From NCBI RefSeq assembly GCF_900452515.1, contig NZ_UGNW01000001.1, positions 1,302,001-1,366,000 of the forward strand: a DNA stretch of 64,000 nt, written 5' to 3'. Source of the DNA: Legionella birminghamensis. GTDB lineage: Bacteria > Pseudomonadota > Gammaproteobacteria > Legionellales > Legionellaceae. Positions 35,573-44,349 of this stretch are shown here, one piece after another (position 1 is the stretch's first letter; each line of letters opens with the position of its first letter). A model generated the notes under the pieces. It ran no database searches. It was not told where the DNA came from and saw only the letters and a program-made list of their open reading frames with translations. The position numbers and the translations under genes were made by a program.

Positions 35573-37618
35573 TTAACCCACTATTGGTGTGCTATGCCCG
35601 GGTTGGATCTCCTCTTCTTCATTCTTTTGAATCATCTTTTTCATTGCAAGCTGAATTTGTTTACGTTGTTCTGCATTCTGTGCAGTTTTAAAGGTGGCTA
35701 TTCCCGAGTGAAGCAGCTTGGGGGAGAATGCATAAGTAATCATTCCAGCAATGATCTTCATAATGCCGCCAATAGCTCTCCAGGTCGGGTTCTTCACTTC
35801 CAGCCGGTCAGCCAGGTTTTTGTAGGAATTGACTTTTCTGGGGGAGGGATTTTCAATCAAATCGATACTATCGCTGACTGCCTGTAACAGTAAACGGTTA
35901 CCGCTGGTATTCTTTTTTGCCTGCTCCTCAATCATGTCGATTAACCTGGCGGTTTGTGCAATCTGATCTTTTTTAAGCGGGAAATCACAAGTGGCTTTGT
36001 CCAGGTCAATTCTTGCCTGCTGAATACGGATCCGGAGTACCTCTTGTGCACGGTTATGAGGGCAATTGTCGTCGCGCCATTGTACCAGCCAGGGAACTTG
36101 TCCTCGAAGCTTTTCGTAATTGGCGTTAATATAGAAATCGATTGCATTCCATAATAACTCGACATGATGATTCATGCCGCGTCCTTTAACCATTGCGGGT
36201 GCTGCATGCAATCCGCACTCAAACTCCTCACGGCTCATGGGATTTTCAAGTTCAATTGACTTCATCAGATTATAATAAGCAGAAGAAACACCCGCTCTGT
36301 CTATTGCATCTTTGCAGGTAAAATTAAATGTTTTTGGATCAAGTGTTTCGATTGCAAGATTAGGAAAGGCATATTTGTTAAAATCAAACCAGATAGCCTG
36401 TCTTTGCGCCTTGCTTAAGGGCTTGTCTGCTGCCGCTCCCATTTTGCTGAAACTGAGTGACAGTAGTTTATTGACGGTTTCCTGCTCCTTATCTCCATAT
36501 ATCATTGTCCTGACAGAAGGGCTTATATAGAAATCCTTTATGGCTTCGCTGGAGTTGTTCGTTGCTATATTAAACAGCCGCTGAAATTCCTGGTCAAAAT
36601 TTAAGTTTTCAGTAGTTGTCTGATAGTCGTTCGCAGCAAAAAGGCCTTTGTCTGCGGGCAGCGTAATTACTGCGAGATTATCATGCTCATTTTCGAGGTT
36701 CTCAAGCGCCTGGGTCATTCGCCGTTCAGACAAGCCTTCGGGATCGGAGCGATCTCTGCCCAGATTATTAAAATAAATATGTGTAATTCTTTGCGCAGGA
36801 GAAGAGGGGGAAAACATGGACGCTATAGTTGTGGATGGCTGGTTTTTTAACCATAGCTTAAATGCCGGGCTAACTTTTGTTTGCCCATCCTGTCTTTGCG
36901 CCTGTGTGCCGAACCGCAATTCCTGGGGGCCTTTTTTATCTTTGTTGTATTGATAACGCCGCTCTGTTGAAAGCGTGTTGTGCTGTGGTTTGTAATTGCG
37001 GCCAAAAGTCGCATTTACTCTTGAGGGAAGCGATTGATTATCCGCTGGGGAGGGCGCGTCATTAACACGTTTATTCCCCTTGTCAGCCAATTGCGCCTGA
37101 ATTACTTTTTCAATCTTTTTATCAGTCGGCTTGTGGTTTGCCGGAATATGCTTGATAGTCTCAAACGTGGCATCCAGAATCAAGTTATTATTCGCATAGA
37201 TATTATGGATAAACGCTTCCAGTTCGTGTATTTGTTGCTGAAGGACGGTGATTTCCTGTTGAGAGGAATGTCGTGAAGGATCATTTAGTCGCTCGCGTGC
37301 ATCCCCAAAAACCTGAGGATGCGGGCGCAATCCCTGTCGTGTTTTTAAAACGCTGAGTTGATCCTCTAGACTTTTTTTTCGAGACGCTATTTTCTCGCTC
37401 TCACTGTCGATAAACGCGAAGAAATCCCTGTATAGATCAGCATAACGATAATCAGGTTCATACTGGTTCTGTTTTAAAACAATATTCAGTTGATAACCAA
37501 GCCTTTTCGGTAAAATACTTTGAATTGATTCCGGAAGTTGTTTTTCGTTTGTGATAGCTCTTAAATAAAGATAGCAATTATGGTTGTGAATTTGCTCACT
37601 GGAAACATTTGAGGGCAT
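35573..37618 (-). CDS. CX5R phosphoinositide-phosphatase-like protein (SidF/SidP type), effector candidate
   Basis: 681 residues, no signal peptide. Residues 431-443 contain TCKDAIDRAG: Cys435 and Arg441 make a CX5R active site with Lys at +1 and Asp before Arg, the pattern of bacterial phosphoinositide phosphatases such as the Legionella effectors SidF and SidP. The preceding fold (IYFNNLGRDRS about 281, ENEHDNLAVITLPADKGLF about 310-327) may be the rest of the domain. A coiled coil covers about 75-140. A hydrophobic stretch (about 613-632) near the C-terminus could anchor the protein in membrane. The last 15 residues follow EEEE (667-670), a good match to the E-block Dot/Icm signal. Translocation and lipid specificity are inferred. 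Confidence 0.72.
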   Translation of the reverse strand: MPSNVSSEQIHNHNCYLYLRAITNEKQLPESIQSILPKRLGYQLNIVLKQNQYEPDYRYADLYRDFFAFIDSESEKIASRKKSLEDQLSVLKTRQGLRPHPQVFGDARERLNDPSRHSSQQEITVLQQQIHELEAFIHNIYANNNLILDATFETIKHIPANHKPTDKKIEKVIQAQLADKGNKRVNDAPSPADNQSLPSRVNATFGRNYKPQHNTLSTERRYQYNKDKKGPQELRFGTQAQRQDGQTKVSPAFKLWLKNQPSTTIASMFSPSSPAQRITHIYFNNLGRDRSDPEGLSERRMTQALENLENEHDNLAVITLPADKGLFAANDYQTTTENLNFDQEFQRLFNIATNNSSEAIKDFYISPSVRTMIYGDKEQETVNKLLSLSFSKMGAAADKPLSKAQRQAIWFDFNKYAFPNLAIETLDPKTFNFTCKDAIDRAGVSSAYYNLMKSIELENPMSREEFECGLHAAPAMVKGRGMNHHVELLWNAIDFYINANYEKLRGQVPWLVQWRDDNCPHNRAQEVLRIRIQQARIDLDKATCDFPLKKDQIAQTARLIDMIEEQAKKNTSGNRLLLQAVSDSIDLIENPSPRKVNSYKNLADRLEVKNPTWRAIGGIMKIIAGMITYAFSPKLLHSGIATFKTAQNAEQRKQIQLAMKKMIQKNEEEEIQPGHSTPIVG

Positions 37619-37731
37619 GAATTCTTTCTCTTGCTGCTAATCTCATCATTGTAAATAAGAATTCTTAAGATAATATGATGAACGCAGTGATTTTTGGTAA
37701 ACTATTTTAAGAAAATAGAGAAATAAACAGT

Positions 37732-38463
37732 ATGATTGCCAATTTTAAACTACATGACTTGATAGACGCAACGCATTCTCAGTGGCATGGGATAATTGAA
37801 GAAGCTTTGTCTGCCATGAATCCAGCTTATCTGACCCAACTCGAAAATACCGTGGATTGGCTTCCTGGAAAAGACGCATTGTTCTCTGCCTTTAGTCTGC
37901 CGCTGGATGCCACTCAATACGTATTGCTAGGGGAATCCCCGTATCCCCGGGCTCAATCTGCAAACGGTTATGCATTTTGGGATGCAGCTGTAGGGGAAAT
38001 ATGGAGTCCAAGCGGTTTAAGCAAAGAGGTGAACAGGGCAACTTCTTTACGCAATTTTATAAAAATGCTGTTGGTTGTGAAGGGCGATCTGGTGGATGAT
38101 TTATCTCAGCAGGCCATACAAAAGCTGAATAAGACAAATTATGTGCAAACTGCCGAAGAGTTTTTTTCCGGTCTCATCAAAAAAGGATTTCTTTTGTTAA
38201 ATGCCTCATTGGTTTACAGTGATGGACAAGTCAAATATCATGCAAAAGAGTGGAAGCCTTTTATGACTGTGCTTTTCAGGCATTTGTCTGAGATCAAGCC
38301 TTCGCTGCAATTTATTTTATTAGGCAATATTGCCAAACAGCTCGAAGAAACCTGGTCTTTTCCCGGCCTGGTTGCTGAGCATCCCTACAATCTGAGCTTT
38401 ATAAGTAATAAAAATGTTCAGAATTTTTTTAAACATTTGGATTTATTAAGTGTAAATGACTAA
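37732..38463 (+). CDS. Uracil-DNA glycosylase-fold protein with altered active site
   Basis: 243 residues collinear with family-1 UNG. YVLLGESPYPRAQSANGYAF (about 63-82) aligns with the water-activating loop, where UNG has GQDPYH followed by xGxAxGLAF. FLLLNASLVYSDGQVKYH (about 153-170) matches the LLLNTVLTV strand, FILLGNIAKQLE the late strand, and AEHPYNLS (about 215-222) the leucine/His loop. The catalytic Asp of GQDPYH is Ser here and the following His is Pro, so normal uracil excision is doubtful. Its end overlaps ubiG by 8 bp. Confidence 0.7.
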   Translation: MIANFKLHDLIDATHSQWHGIIEEALSAMNPAYLTQLENTVDWLPGKDALFSAFSLPLDATQYVLLGESPYPRAQSANGYAFWDAAVGEIWSPSGLSKEVNRATSLRNFIKMLLVVKGDLVDDLSQQAIQKLNKTNYVQTAEEFFSGLIKKGFLLLNASLVYSDGQVKYHAKEWKPFMTVLFRHLSEIKPSLQFILLGNIAKQLEETWSFPGLVAEHPYNLSFISNKNVQNFFKHLDLLSVND

Positions 38464-39148
38464 ATCAACCATTGACGCTCGTGAAATATCAAAATTTAAT
38501 GCGCTCTCCAGCCGCTGGTGGGACAAAAACGGCCCGCTTAAAACATTGCATGATATTAACTCTGCCCGGTTGGAATTTATAGAAAAATATTCAACTATCA
38601 AGCAGTCTGTAATTCTTGATGTCGGTTGCGGGGGAGGTATTTTGGCTGAGGCCATGGCCGAAAGAGGGGGAGTGGTAAGCGGTATTGATGCGGACGATGA
38701 TGCGATTATTACTGCAAATACTCATGCAGTAGCCCATAATTTATCAATTAACTATCAAGCAATCCCTATTGAGGATTTTGAAGGAATATCCTTCGATCTT
38801 ATTACCTGCATGGAAATGCTGGAACATGTTTCCGATCCAGAGTTGGTGGTACATCATTGCTTTCGTTTATTGAAGCCGGGCGGCAAACTATTTCTTTCCA
38901 CGATCAATCGAACGCTTAAGGCCTATGGTGCTGCAATTATTGCAGCAGAATATATTCTTGGTTTATTGCCAAAGCAGACGCATGATTATGATAAATTCAT
39001 AAAGCCAGGAGAACTGGCAAGCGTTTTGAGAAGAGAGGGGTTTGAGCTCATTGCTTTAGAGGGGATTAGCTATAATCCCTTTAGCCGACAGGCACAGTTG
39101 TGCAAATCAGTGGATATAAATTATTTGATGTGTGCAGTAAAGCCCTGA
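38456..39148 (+). CDS. ubiG: Ubiquinone biosynthesis O-methyltransferase
   Basis: 230 residues, class I SAM methyltransferase. N-terminal KFNALSSRWWDKNGPLKTLHDIN is specific to UbiG. ILDVGCGGGILAEAMAERG binds SAM, GIDADDDAI follows, and TCMEMLEHVSDPELVV and LSTINRTLKAYGAAI complete the family. Carries out both O-methylations in ubiquinone synthesis. Overlaps the UDG-like gene. Confidence 0.96.
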   Translation: MTKSTIDAREISKFNALSSRWWDKNGPLKTLHDINSARLEFIEKYSTIKQSVILDVGCGGGILAEAMAERGGVVSGIDADDDAIITANTHAVAHNLSINYQAIPIEDFEGISFDLITCMEMLEHVSDPELVVHHCFRLLKPGGKLFLSTINRTLKAYGAAIIAAEYILGLLPKQTHDYDKFIKPGELASVLRREGFELIALEGISYNPFSRQAQLCKSVDINYLMCAVKP

Positions 39149-39159
39149 GTAAACCTCTC

Positions 39160-39247
39160 CCGTCTTTGCGAACGCAGTGAAGCAATCCAGCATTCGGGCT
39201 TCATTCTAGCTCCGCTCTGGATTGCTTCGCTATGCTCGCAATGACGG
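39160..39247. repeat. 88-bp inverted repeat, CGTC(A/T)TTGCGA...GAAGCAATCCAG type
   Basis: Arms 39160-39190 and 39217-39247 are about 31 bp and reverse complements with few mismatches (CCGTC[T/A]TTGCGA ... GAAGCAATCCAG), around a 26-bp centre. It lies between convergent ubiG and the ProQ-like gene, where it could form a long hairpin in either transcript. Confidence 0.85.
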
Positions 39248-39261
39248 CAAGGCTTTTAAGC

Positions 39262-39666
39262 CTAATTTGAATCCGCAGGGCTCGCCTTATCCGTCTTGGT
39301 ATACCGATTCTGAAAACGCTGATGTGCGTATTTTGCCTGTTCCTCTGTCACTACATCCACTTCATTACCATAAAGATCAACTCGCGCCGCATTAACCTTC
39401 TGGCAACTGAGATAAGCCGGCGATGAGCTGTAGTAATTCAAGGCTTCACGCAAAGCTTTCTTACTGAAGGGGGGAGAGTCCAGACGATCATAGAATTCGA
39501 TAATTTCATCGAATATTCCTATTTGTAATGGTTTTACCTGAACAGGCTTTTTAAAAAAGGCATTGGGGAAATGTTCAATTAGCCAATCGATAATTTGTAA
39601 TCTGTCTTTTTTGACTAAATTATTTTGATTCATAGTTCTTACTCTATTTACTGACTTATTAGTCAT
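39262..39666 (-). CDS. Minimal ProQ/FinO-domain RNA chaperone-like protein
   Basis: 134 residues made almost only of a ProQ/FinO domain: IIDWLIEHFPNAFFKKPVQVKPLQIGIFDEI (about 25-55) is the diagnostic start (hydrophobic-FP-AF...PLKIGI), then SKKALREALNYYSSSPAYLSC and ARVDLYGNEVDVVTEEQ. Such proteins bind 3' stem-loops of small RNAs and mRNAs. The start at 39666 has AAGG five bases upstream; ATG 39633 would give a shorter N-terminus. It neighbours a probable small RNA gene, but no functional link is shown. Confidence 0.88.
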   Translation of the reverse strand: MTNKSVNRVRTMNQNNLVKKDRLQIIDWLIEHFPNAFFKKPVQVKPLQIGIFDEIIEFYDRLDSPPFSKKALREALNYYSSSPAYLSCQKVNAARVDLYGNEVDVVTEEQAKYAHQRFQNRYTKTDKASPADSN

Positions 39667-39779
39667 ATTTACCTTAAGTCGATTAATCGGTCTTATTCTA
39701 AACCAGAATACTAAAATTTTCTATCGTACTGAACTTGTTCATCCTGTTTAGTCTACATGCGTTTCTGCTCAAGATGCCC

Positions 39780-39793
39780 CAAGATATTTCTCA
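39780..39793 (+). promoter_or_regulatory. LetA-like binding palindrome
   Basis: CAAGATATTTCTCA matches 10 of the 12 fixed bases of the Legionella LetA site TNAGAAATTTCTNA (recalled from the literature). It lies about 90 bp before the predicted small RNA start, the arrangement known for rsmY/rsmZ. Confidence 0.5.
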
Positions 39794-39874
39794 ATTACTT
39801 TGAAGAAAATGTAGATTATGCAAGTTGCGTGACTCTTGCTTGTTATATAACTCTATGAATATAAAGAATATAAT

Positions 39875-40095
39875 TTTTTTGGGGTATGCTGTGAGTATGG
39901 ATGTTCTCATTAGTCGCATACTTGCATAGAGCGGACACGGCTGCTAAATTTTAAACATGACTTCAACGGAGCTGAGGTCTTTAAAAGGACTTTCGTCATA
40001 TGGAAATGAAATAATCAGGGATGATTTCGGGACAGGATGTCCTGATTGGATGACTGCGAAAAGCCAGGGTAAGATACCCTGGCTTTAATTTTTTT
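39875..40095 (+). ncRNA. Probable CsrA-titrating small RNA (RsmY/RsmZ type)
   Basis: No protein frame here. A strong + strand terminator at 40060-40095 has no + strand gene to serve: ubiG ends over 900 bp upstream and a leftward gene intervenes. The interval is dense in GGA: 39899, 39933, 39968, 39987, 40002, 40019, 40030, 40035 and 40048. Several lie in hairpin loops, the best being GGACA-GGA-TGTCC (40030-40042) nested in AATCAGG...CCTGATT, and CTTCA-ACGGAGC-TGAGG (39961-39977). That is the CsrA/RsmA decoy layout. TATAAT at 39869-39874 gives a -10; the 5' end is uncertain by some tens of bases. The LetA-like site upstream adds support. Confidence 0.6.
40060..40095 (+). terminator. Factor-independent terminator of the small RNA
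   Basis: Perfect 12-bp stem AAAGCCAGGGTA / TACCCTGGCTTT with an AGA loop, then AATTTTTTT. It abuts the stop codon of the convergent L,D-transpeptidase-like gene (40094) and may partly serve it too. Confidence 0.92.
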
Positions 40096-40786
40096 ACGCC
40101 ATTGCATAATTCGTATGTGATAAATAAAATTTATCTGGGTAGTAAGCAAAAACTACCGAGCCACCTTTGATCATGTTAATCACGGGTTTAGCAAGGGTTT
40201 GGGCTATAGAAGGACAGCCCCAGCTTCGGCCAGCTCGGCCAGTTTTTTTGATAAAATCAGGTTCTACATACCAGGCGCCATGAATAACCACTCTTCGATT
40301 ATAGGCATTATCATTTATTCCTCTTTCAAGTCCCTGAAGATTTAATGATAGCCCTTTAGAACCATAATAAGTATCGCGGGTTACATAGGTTCCCAGACTG
40401 CTCTCCTTGCTGGACATTGTATTGGAGAAATGTCGGGGTACGTCCATGCCGGAGTTTTTGCCATGTGCTACATAGGTATTATATAAGAGTCTTTCCTTAT
40501 TCAAATCAAAAATCCACATCCGTTGTTTATTGGATGGTAAAGAATAATCAATTACGGTTAAGAGTGGTTTTTTGACGGCGCCCTTGGCTGATGCTTTCTG
40601 ATACGCTGCCAGTGCAAGCTTTAATACTTTTTTGTTAAGCTGGGGAGCCTTTTGGCTAAGATGTTGTACTTTTACGCTCAGATTATTGGCCGGTTTGGCT
40701 GCGGCAGCAACTTCTGCTGTAATTGGCTGAGTCGGGGTGGAATGGGCAAAAAACAGGGCGGATAAAAGACTAATAACTGTACTCAT
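40094..40786 (-). CDS. Murein L,D-transpeptidase catalytic-domain-family protein (YkuD_2-like)
   Basis: 230 residues with an N-terminal hydrophobic signal (about 1-17). The catalytic half has VAHGKNSGMD (about 112-121), YVTRDTYYGSKGLSLNLQGLE, the VVIHGAWYV His (about 172-180), and the nucleophile Cys in RSWGCPSIA (about 197-205), a variant of the L,D-transpeptidase SHGC motif. Expected in the periplasm, where such enzymes cross-link peptidoglycan or attach proteins to it. A lysine-rich helical spacer (about 40-75) precedes the domain. Convergent with the small RNA. Confidence 0.82.
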   Translation of the reverse strand: MSTVISLLSALFFAHSTPTQPITAEVAAAAKPANNLSVKVQHLSQKAPQLNKKVLKLALAAYQKASAKGAVKKPLLTVIDYSLPSNKQRMWIFDLNKERLLYNTYVAHGKNSGMDVPRHFSNTMSSKESSLGTYVTRDTYYGSKGLSLNLQGLERGINDNAYNRRVVIHGAWYVEPDFIKKTGRAGRSWGCPSIAQTLAKPVINMIKGGSVVFAYYPDKFYLSHTNYAMA

Positions 40787-41181
40787 GATACTCCTTTTTT
40801 CTTGTGAAACATTGAAAACAATGCTGTCAAAAGTTGGTAATTATATTTACAAGTGAGGTAAAAGTAAAATAACAAGAAAGATCGTTGTCCATCAGGTAGG
40901 AAAATCCATCAATTCAGAAACTTAGGTAAAGAAGGGTAACAAGATGATGATTTAAAAATGCACAACGAGTTCCTTAATTGGTCTGTATTGTGCCTGGTTT
41001 TTGTGTTTGGCAGTGCAATATAAGATCTAATTGGCCACAAATAGATCAAAAAAATATCTAATCTGTATATGATCCAAGCTTGAAATTTTCAGAAATTAAT
41101 CTTGGGCGCATTTCATTTGAATGCATTCTGAATTATTATTGATTGTTAAATTTTATACCAAATTCTGTGGTGGAGAAAGTA
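40787..41181. promoter_or_regulatory. Divergent regulatory gap, L,D-transpeptidase-like / putA
   Basis: About 395 bp without a credible gene. Both neighbours start outward, so their promoters lie here. Noticed: GAATGCATTC palindrome near 41118-41127, TATATGAT near 41067-41074 as a possible -10 for putA, and TTCAGAAATTAAT near 41089, only a weak LetA-like match. Confidence 0.35.
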
Positions 41182-44100
41182 ATGCTAGTTAAGCATCATA
41201 TTCAGGGTCCGGAAGGATTGCGCGCTCAAATTAATCAAGCCTATCGAATTGACGAATTATCGATAATCAGTCAGCTCATTGAGGAGGCCGCTCTTTCTGG
41301 CCAGCAGTTGGATGGCGCAAGAGAATTTGCCACCAGCCTTGTCAAACAGGTGCGCTATGAACGCAAAAAGAGTACCGGTATTGATTCTTTCCTAACGGAG
41401 TATTCTTTATCCAGCGAGGAGGGAATTGCCCTGATGTGTCTTGCGGAAGCTTTGCTTAGGGTTCCTGATAATCCAACAATTAACAGCTTAATCAAGGACA
41501 AGTTGACTGCCGCTGACTGGAAAGCGCATCGCGGTCAAAGCCAGTCGTTTTTTGTCAATGCTACGACCTGGGCACTGATGTTAACAGGAAAAGTACTGAC
41601 ACCAGAAAAAGCGGATTCAGTTTTAAGCAAAGCGGTACTCACAGTACTCAATCGAAGCGGTGAAGGTGTCGTGCGCAAGGCAGTAGACAAAGCTATGCGC
41701 ATTATGAGCAAGCAATTTGTCATGGGACGGAGTATTTCCGAAGCCTTAACCCGGGCAAAGAAAAAAGAAGCAATTGGCTACCGTTATTCTTATGACATGC
41801 TAGGGGAAGCGGCTCTCACCAAAGCGGATGCCGAACGCTATTTTCAAGCGTATAAAGATGCGATTAAATCAATCGGAGAGCGGGCTGATCGTCAAGCCAA
41901 TATTTATCAGCGCGCCGGGATTTCCATTAAATTATCTGCTTTGCACCCCCGCTATCAGGAAACACAAAAAGAACAGGTGATGCAGGAATTACCTGCTCGT
42001 CTACTCGAATTGGCTCAAATCGCGAAGCATTACGACATTGGCATGACCATCGATGCAGAAGAGTCAGAGCGTCTGGATTTATCGCTCGATATTATTGAAG
42101 CGGTATTTAATGATGACAGTTTAAATGGATGGAAGGGCTTTGGTCTTGCAGTACAGTCTTATCAGAAAAGGGCATCCTTTGTACTGGATTGGCTTGCTGA
42201 TTTAGCCAGAAAAAAAGGCCGCCGTATCATGGTTCGCTTGATTAAAGGGGCGTACTGGGACAGTGAAATTAAAAAAACACAAATGCAGGGGCTGGAAGAG
42301 TACCCAGTATTCACCCGCAAAGTATTTACCGATGTATCGTTTCAGGCCTGCGCTAAAAAACTGCTTACCATGACAGATGTCATCTATCCACAGTTTGCAA
42401 CCCATAATGCGTATTCTGTGGCCATGGTATTGCAGTTGGTGGGCGAATACCGCGATTTCGAGTTTCAATGCCTCCATGGTATGGGAACGGAACTATATGA
42501 GCAAATTGTACCGGCCACCCGATTGGGGATCCCCTGTCGAATTTATGCGCCAGTGGGTAGCCATGAGGATTTGTTACCCTATCTGGTTCGCAGGCTGCTC
42601 GAGAATGGGGCGAATTCTTCTTTTGTTAATCGAATTGTTGATGAAAAAGCACCCATTGCGTCCCTGGTTGAAGATCCGGTAGCGAAAGCCCGTTTATTTT
42701 TAAGCAAAATCAACCATAATATTCCTTTGCCTTCTGCAATTTTTTTACCCGAACGTCAGAATTCTTCTGGTTTCGATTTCACCGATAGAAGAGCACTGGC
42801 GGAGCTTCGTTCCTTCTATGGGAGCCAGGATTTAACGCATTGGCAGGCCAGGCCCTTATTAAATGGCCGAGAAGCAGGGCAGCTGCACCGCAGTGTCACC
42901 TCACCGCAACGCACTGATAAACCTATTGGTCAGGTCAGTGAAGCCAGCATTGAAGATATCGATTGGGCTTTAAAACAGTCGGTGAAAGGATTCCCTCAGT
43001 GGAACCATCGTCCGGTAAAAGAAAGGGCTGCCCTGGTCGAACGGTATGCAGCGCTGCTTGAAGAGAATCAAGCCCGGTTAATGGCCTTGCTTTGCCTTGA
43101 AGCGGGTAAAACCTGGAGTGACAGCCTGGCCGAGGTCAGGGAGGCAGTCGATTTTTGTCGTTATTATGCTGCCCATGCCTTGAAATTGATGGGCGCTCCC
43201 CAGTCCTTGCATGGTTACACCGGTGAACTCAATGAATTATCCCTGCATGGGCGTGGAACAGTACTCTGCATTAGTCCCTGGAATTTTCCTTTAGCTATTT
43301 TTACAGGCCAGGTAGTCGCAGGGCTTGTGACCGGGAATTGTGTTATTGCCAAACCGGCAGAACAGACTCCTTTAATTGCTGCCATGGCAGTTCAGTTGAT
43401 GCATGAGGCAGGTATTCCTCAAGGGGTTATCCAATTAATGCCGGGACCAGGAGAGACTATCGGCGCGGGTCTTGTAGCTGATTTGCGAGTGAAAGCAGTT
43501 GTATTCACCGGTTCTACACAGACCGCTAATCTGATTAATAAAACCCTGGCCACCCGTGGTGGTGAAATTATTCCCCTGATTGCAGAAACAGGCGGTCAAA
43601 ACGCGATGATTGTTGACTCCTCAGCCTTACTTGAACAGGTTATTATGGATGTGATGACCTCTTCATTTGGCAGTGCCGGTCAACGCTGCTCTGCTCTGCG
43701 GGTAATTTATGTACAAGAAGAAGTGTACCCAAGATTTATCGACCTGTTGAAAGGGGCAATGGCGGAATTAAAAATGGGTGATCCTCAATGGCTAAGCACA
43801 GACGTTGGGCCTGTTATCGACAATGAAGCGCTTGGTATGCTTAAGGCGCATGTTGAGCAGATGAAGAAGAACCATGAAATCATTTATCAGTGCCGCTTAA
43901 GCGATGATTGTCAAAATGGGTATTTTATGCCGCCAACCGCAATTGCAATTGATTCAATCAATGCTCTGAAAAAAGAAGTATTTGGACCGGTTCTCCATGT
44001 TATCCGCTATCCACGGAAAGCCCTGGACAAAGTAATTGATGAAATTAATGGCACTGGCTATGGGTTAACCTTAGGCATTCATAGTCGAATTAATCATACC

Positions 44101-44331
44101 GTTGATTACATACGCCAACGGGTTCGTGCTGGAAATTGCTATGTCAACCGGAATATGATTGGCGCTGTAGTTGGATTACAGCCTTTTGGTGGTGAAGGAT
44201 TGTCGGGCACAGGACCAAAAGCAGGGGGGCCGTATTATCTGCTTCGTTTGTGTCACGAGCGAACTTATACAGTGGATACAACAGCGGCAGGTGGTAATGC
44301 CAGCCTGATGTCTATTCCAGAGGGTATTTAG
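41182..44331 (+). CDS. putA: Bifunctional proline dehydrogenase / L-glutamate-gamma-semialdehyde dehydrogenase
   Basis: 1049 residues. The N-terminal half is the FAD proline dehydrogenase barrel (RAGISIKLSALHPRY, MTIDAEESERLDL, RRIMVRLIKGAYWDSEIK, FATHNAYSVAMV, LHGMGTELYE). The C-terminal half is the aldehyde dehydrogenase (ISPWNFPLAIFTG, VFTGSTQTA, AETGGQNAMIVD, GSAGQRCSALRV with the catalytic Cys, QPFGGEGLSGTGPKAGGP). Together they oxidise proline to glutamate with substrate channelling. GGAG at 41172-41175 favours ATG 41182 over the frame-opening ATG at 41143. The N-terminus has no ribbon-helix-helix, so unlike E. coli PutA it should not repress its own gene. Confidence 0.97.
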   Translation: MLVKHHIQGPEGLRAQINQAYRIDELSIISQLIEEAALSGQQLDGAREFATSLVKQVRYERKKSTGIDSFLTEYSLSSEEGIALMCLAEALLRVPDNPTINSLIKDKLTAADWKAHRGQSQSFFVNATTWALMLTGKVLTPEKADSVLSKAVLTVLNRSGEGVVRKAVDKAMRIMSKQFVMGRSISEALTRAKKKEAIGYRYSYDMLGEAALTKADAERYFQAYKDAIKSIGERADRQANIYQRAGISIKLSALHPRYQETQKEQVMQELPARLLELAQIAKHYDIGMTIDAEESERLDLSLDIIEAVFNDDSLNGWKGFGLAVQSYQKRASFVLDWLADLARKKGRRIMVRLIKGAYWDSEIKKTQMQGLEEYPVFTRKVFTDVSFQACAKKLLTMTDVIYPQFATHNAYSVAMVLQLVGEYRDFEFQCLHGMGTELYEQIVPATRLGIPCRIYAPVGSHEDLLPYLVRRLLENGANSSFVNRIVDEKAPIASLVEDPVAKARLFLSKINHNIPLPSAIFLPERQNSSGFDFTDRRALAELRSFYGSQDLTHWQARPLLNGREAGQLHRSVTSPQRTDKPIGQVSEASIEDIDWALKQSVKGFPQWNHRPVKERAALVERYAALLEENQARLMALLCLEAGKTWSDSLAEVREAVDFCRYYAAHALKLMGAPQSLHGYTGELNELSLHGRGTVLCISPWNFPLAIFTGQVVAGLVTGNCVIAKPAEQTPLIAAMAVQLMHEAGIPQGVIQLMPGPGETIGAGLVADLRVKAVVFTGSTQTANLINKTLATRGGEIIPLIAETGGQNAMIVDSSALLEQVIMDVMTSSFGSAGQRCSALRVIYVQEEVYPRFIDLLKGAMAELKMGDPQWLSTDVGPVIDNEALGMLKAHVEQMKKNHEIIYQCRLSDDCQNGYFMPPTAIAIDSINALKKEVFGPVLHVIRYPRKALDKVIDEINGTGYGLTLGIHSRINHTVDYIRQRVRAGNCYVNRNMIGAVVGLQPFGGEGLSGTGPKAGGPYYLLRLCHERTYTVDTTAAGGNASLMSIPEGI

Positions 44332-44349
44332 CTAAGCGGTTGCCAAGCC

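Noticed and set aside
35492-35887. 131-codon + strand frame
   Set aside because: Overlaps the 3' end of the phosphatase-like gene antisense; composition looks like a shadow frame.
41089-41102. TTCAGAAATTAAT upstream of putA as a second LetA site
   Set aside because: Right half does not match the palindrome; only about 9 of 12 fixed bases.
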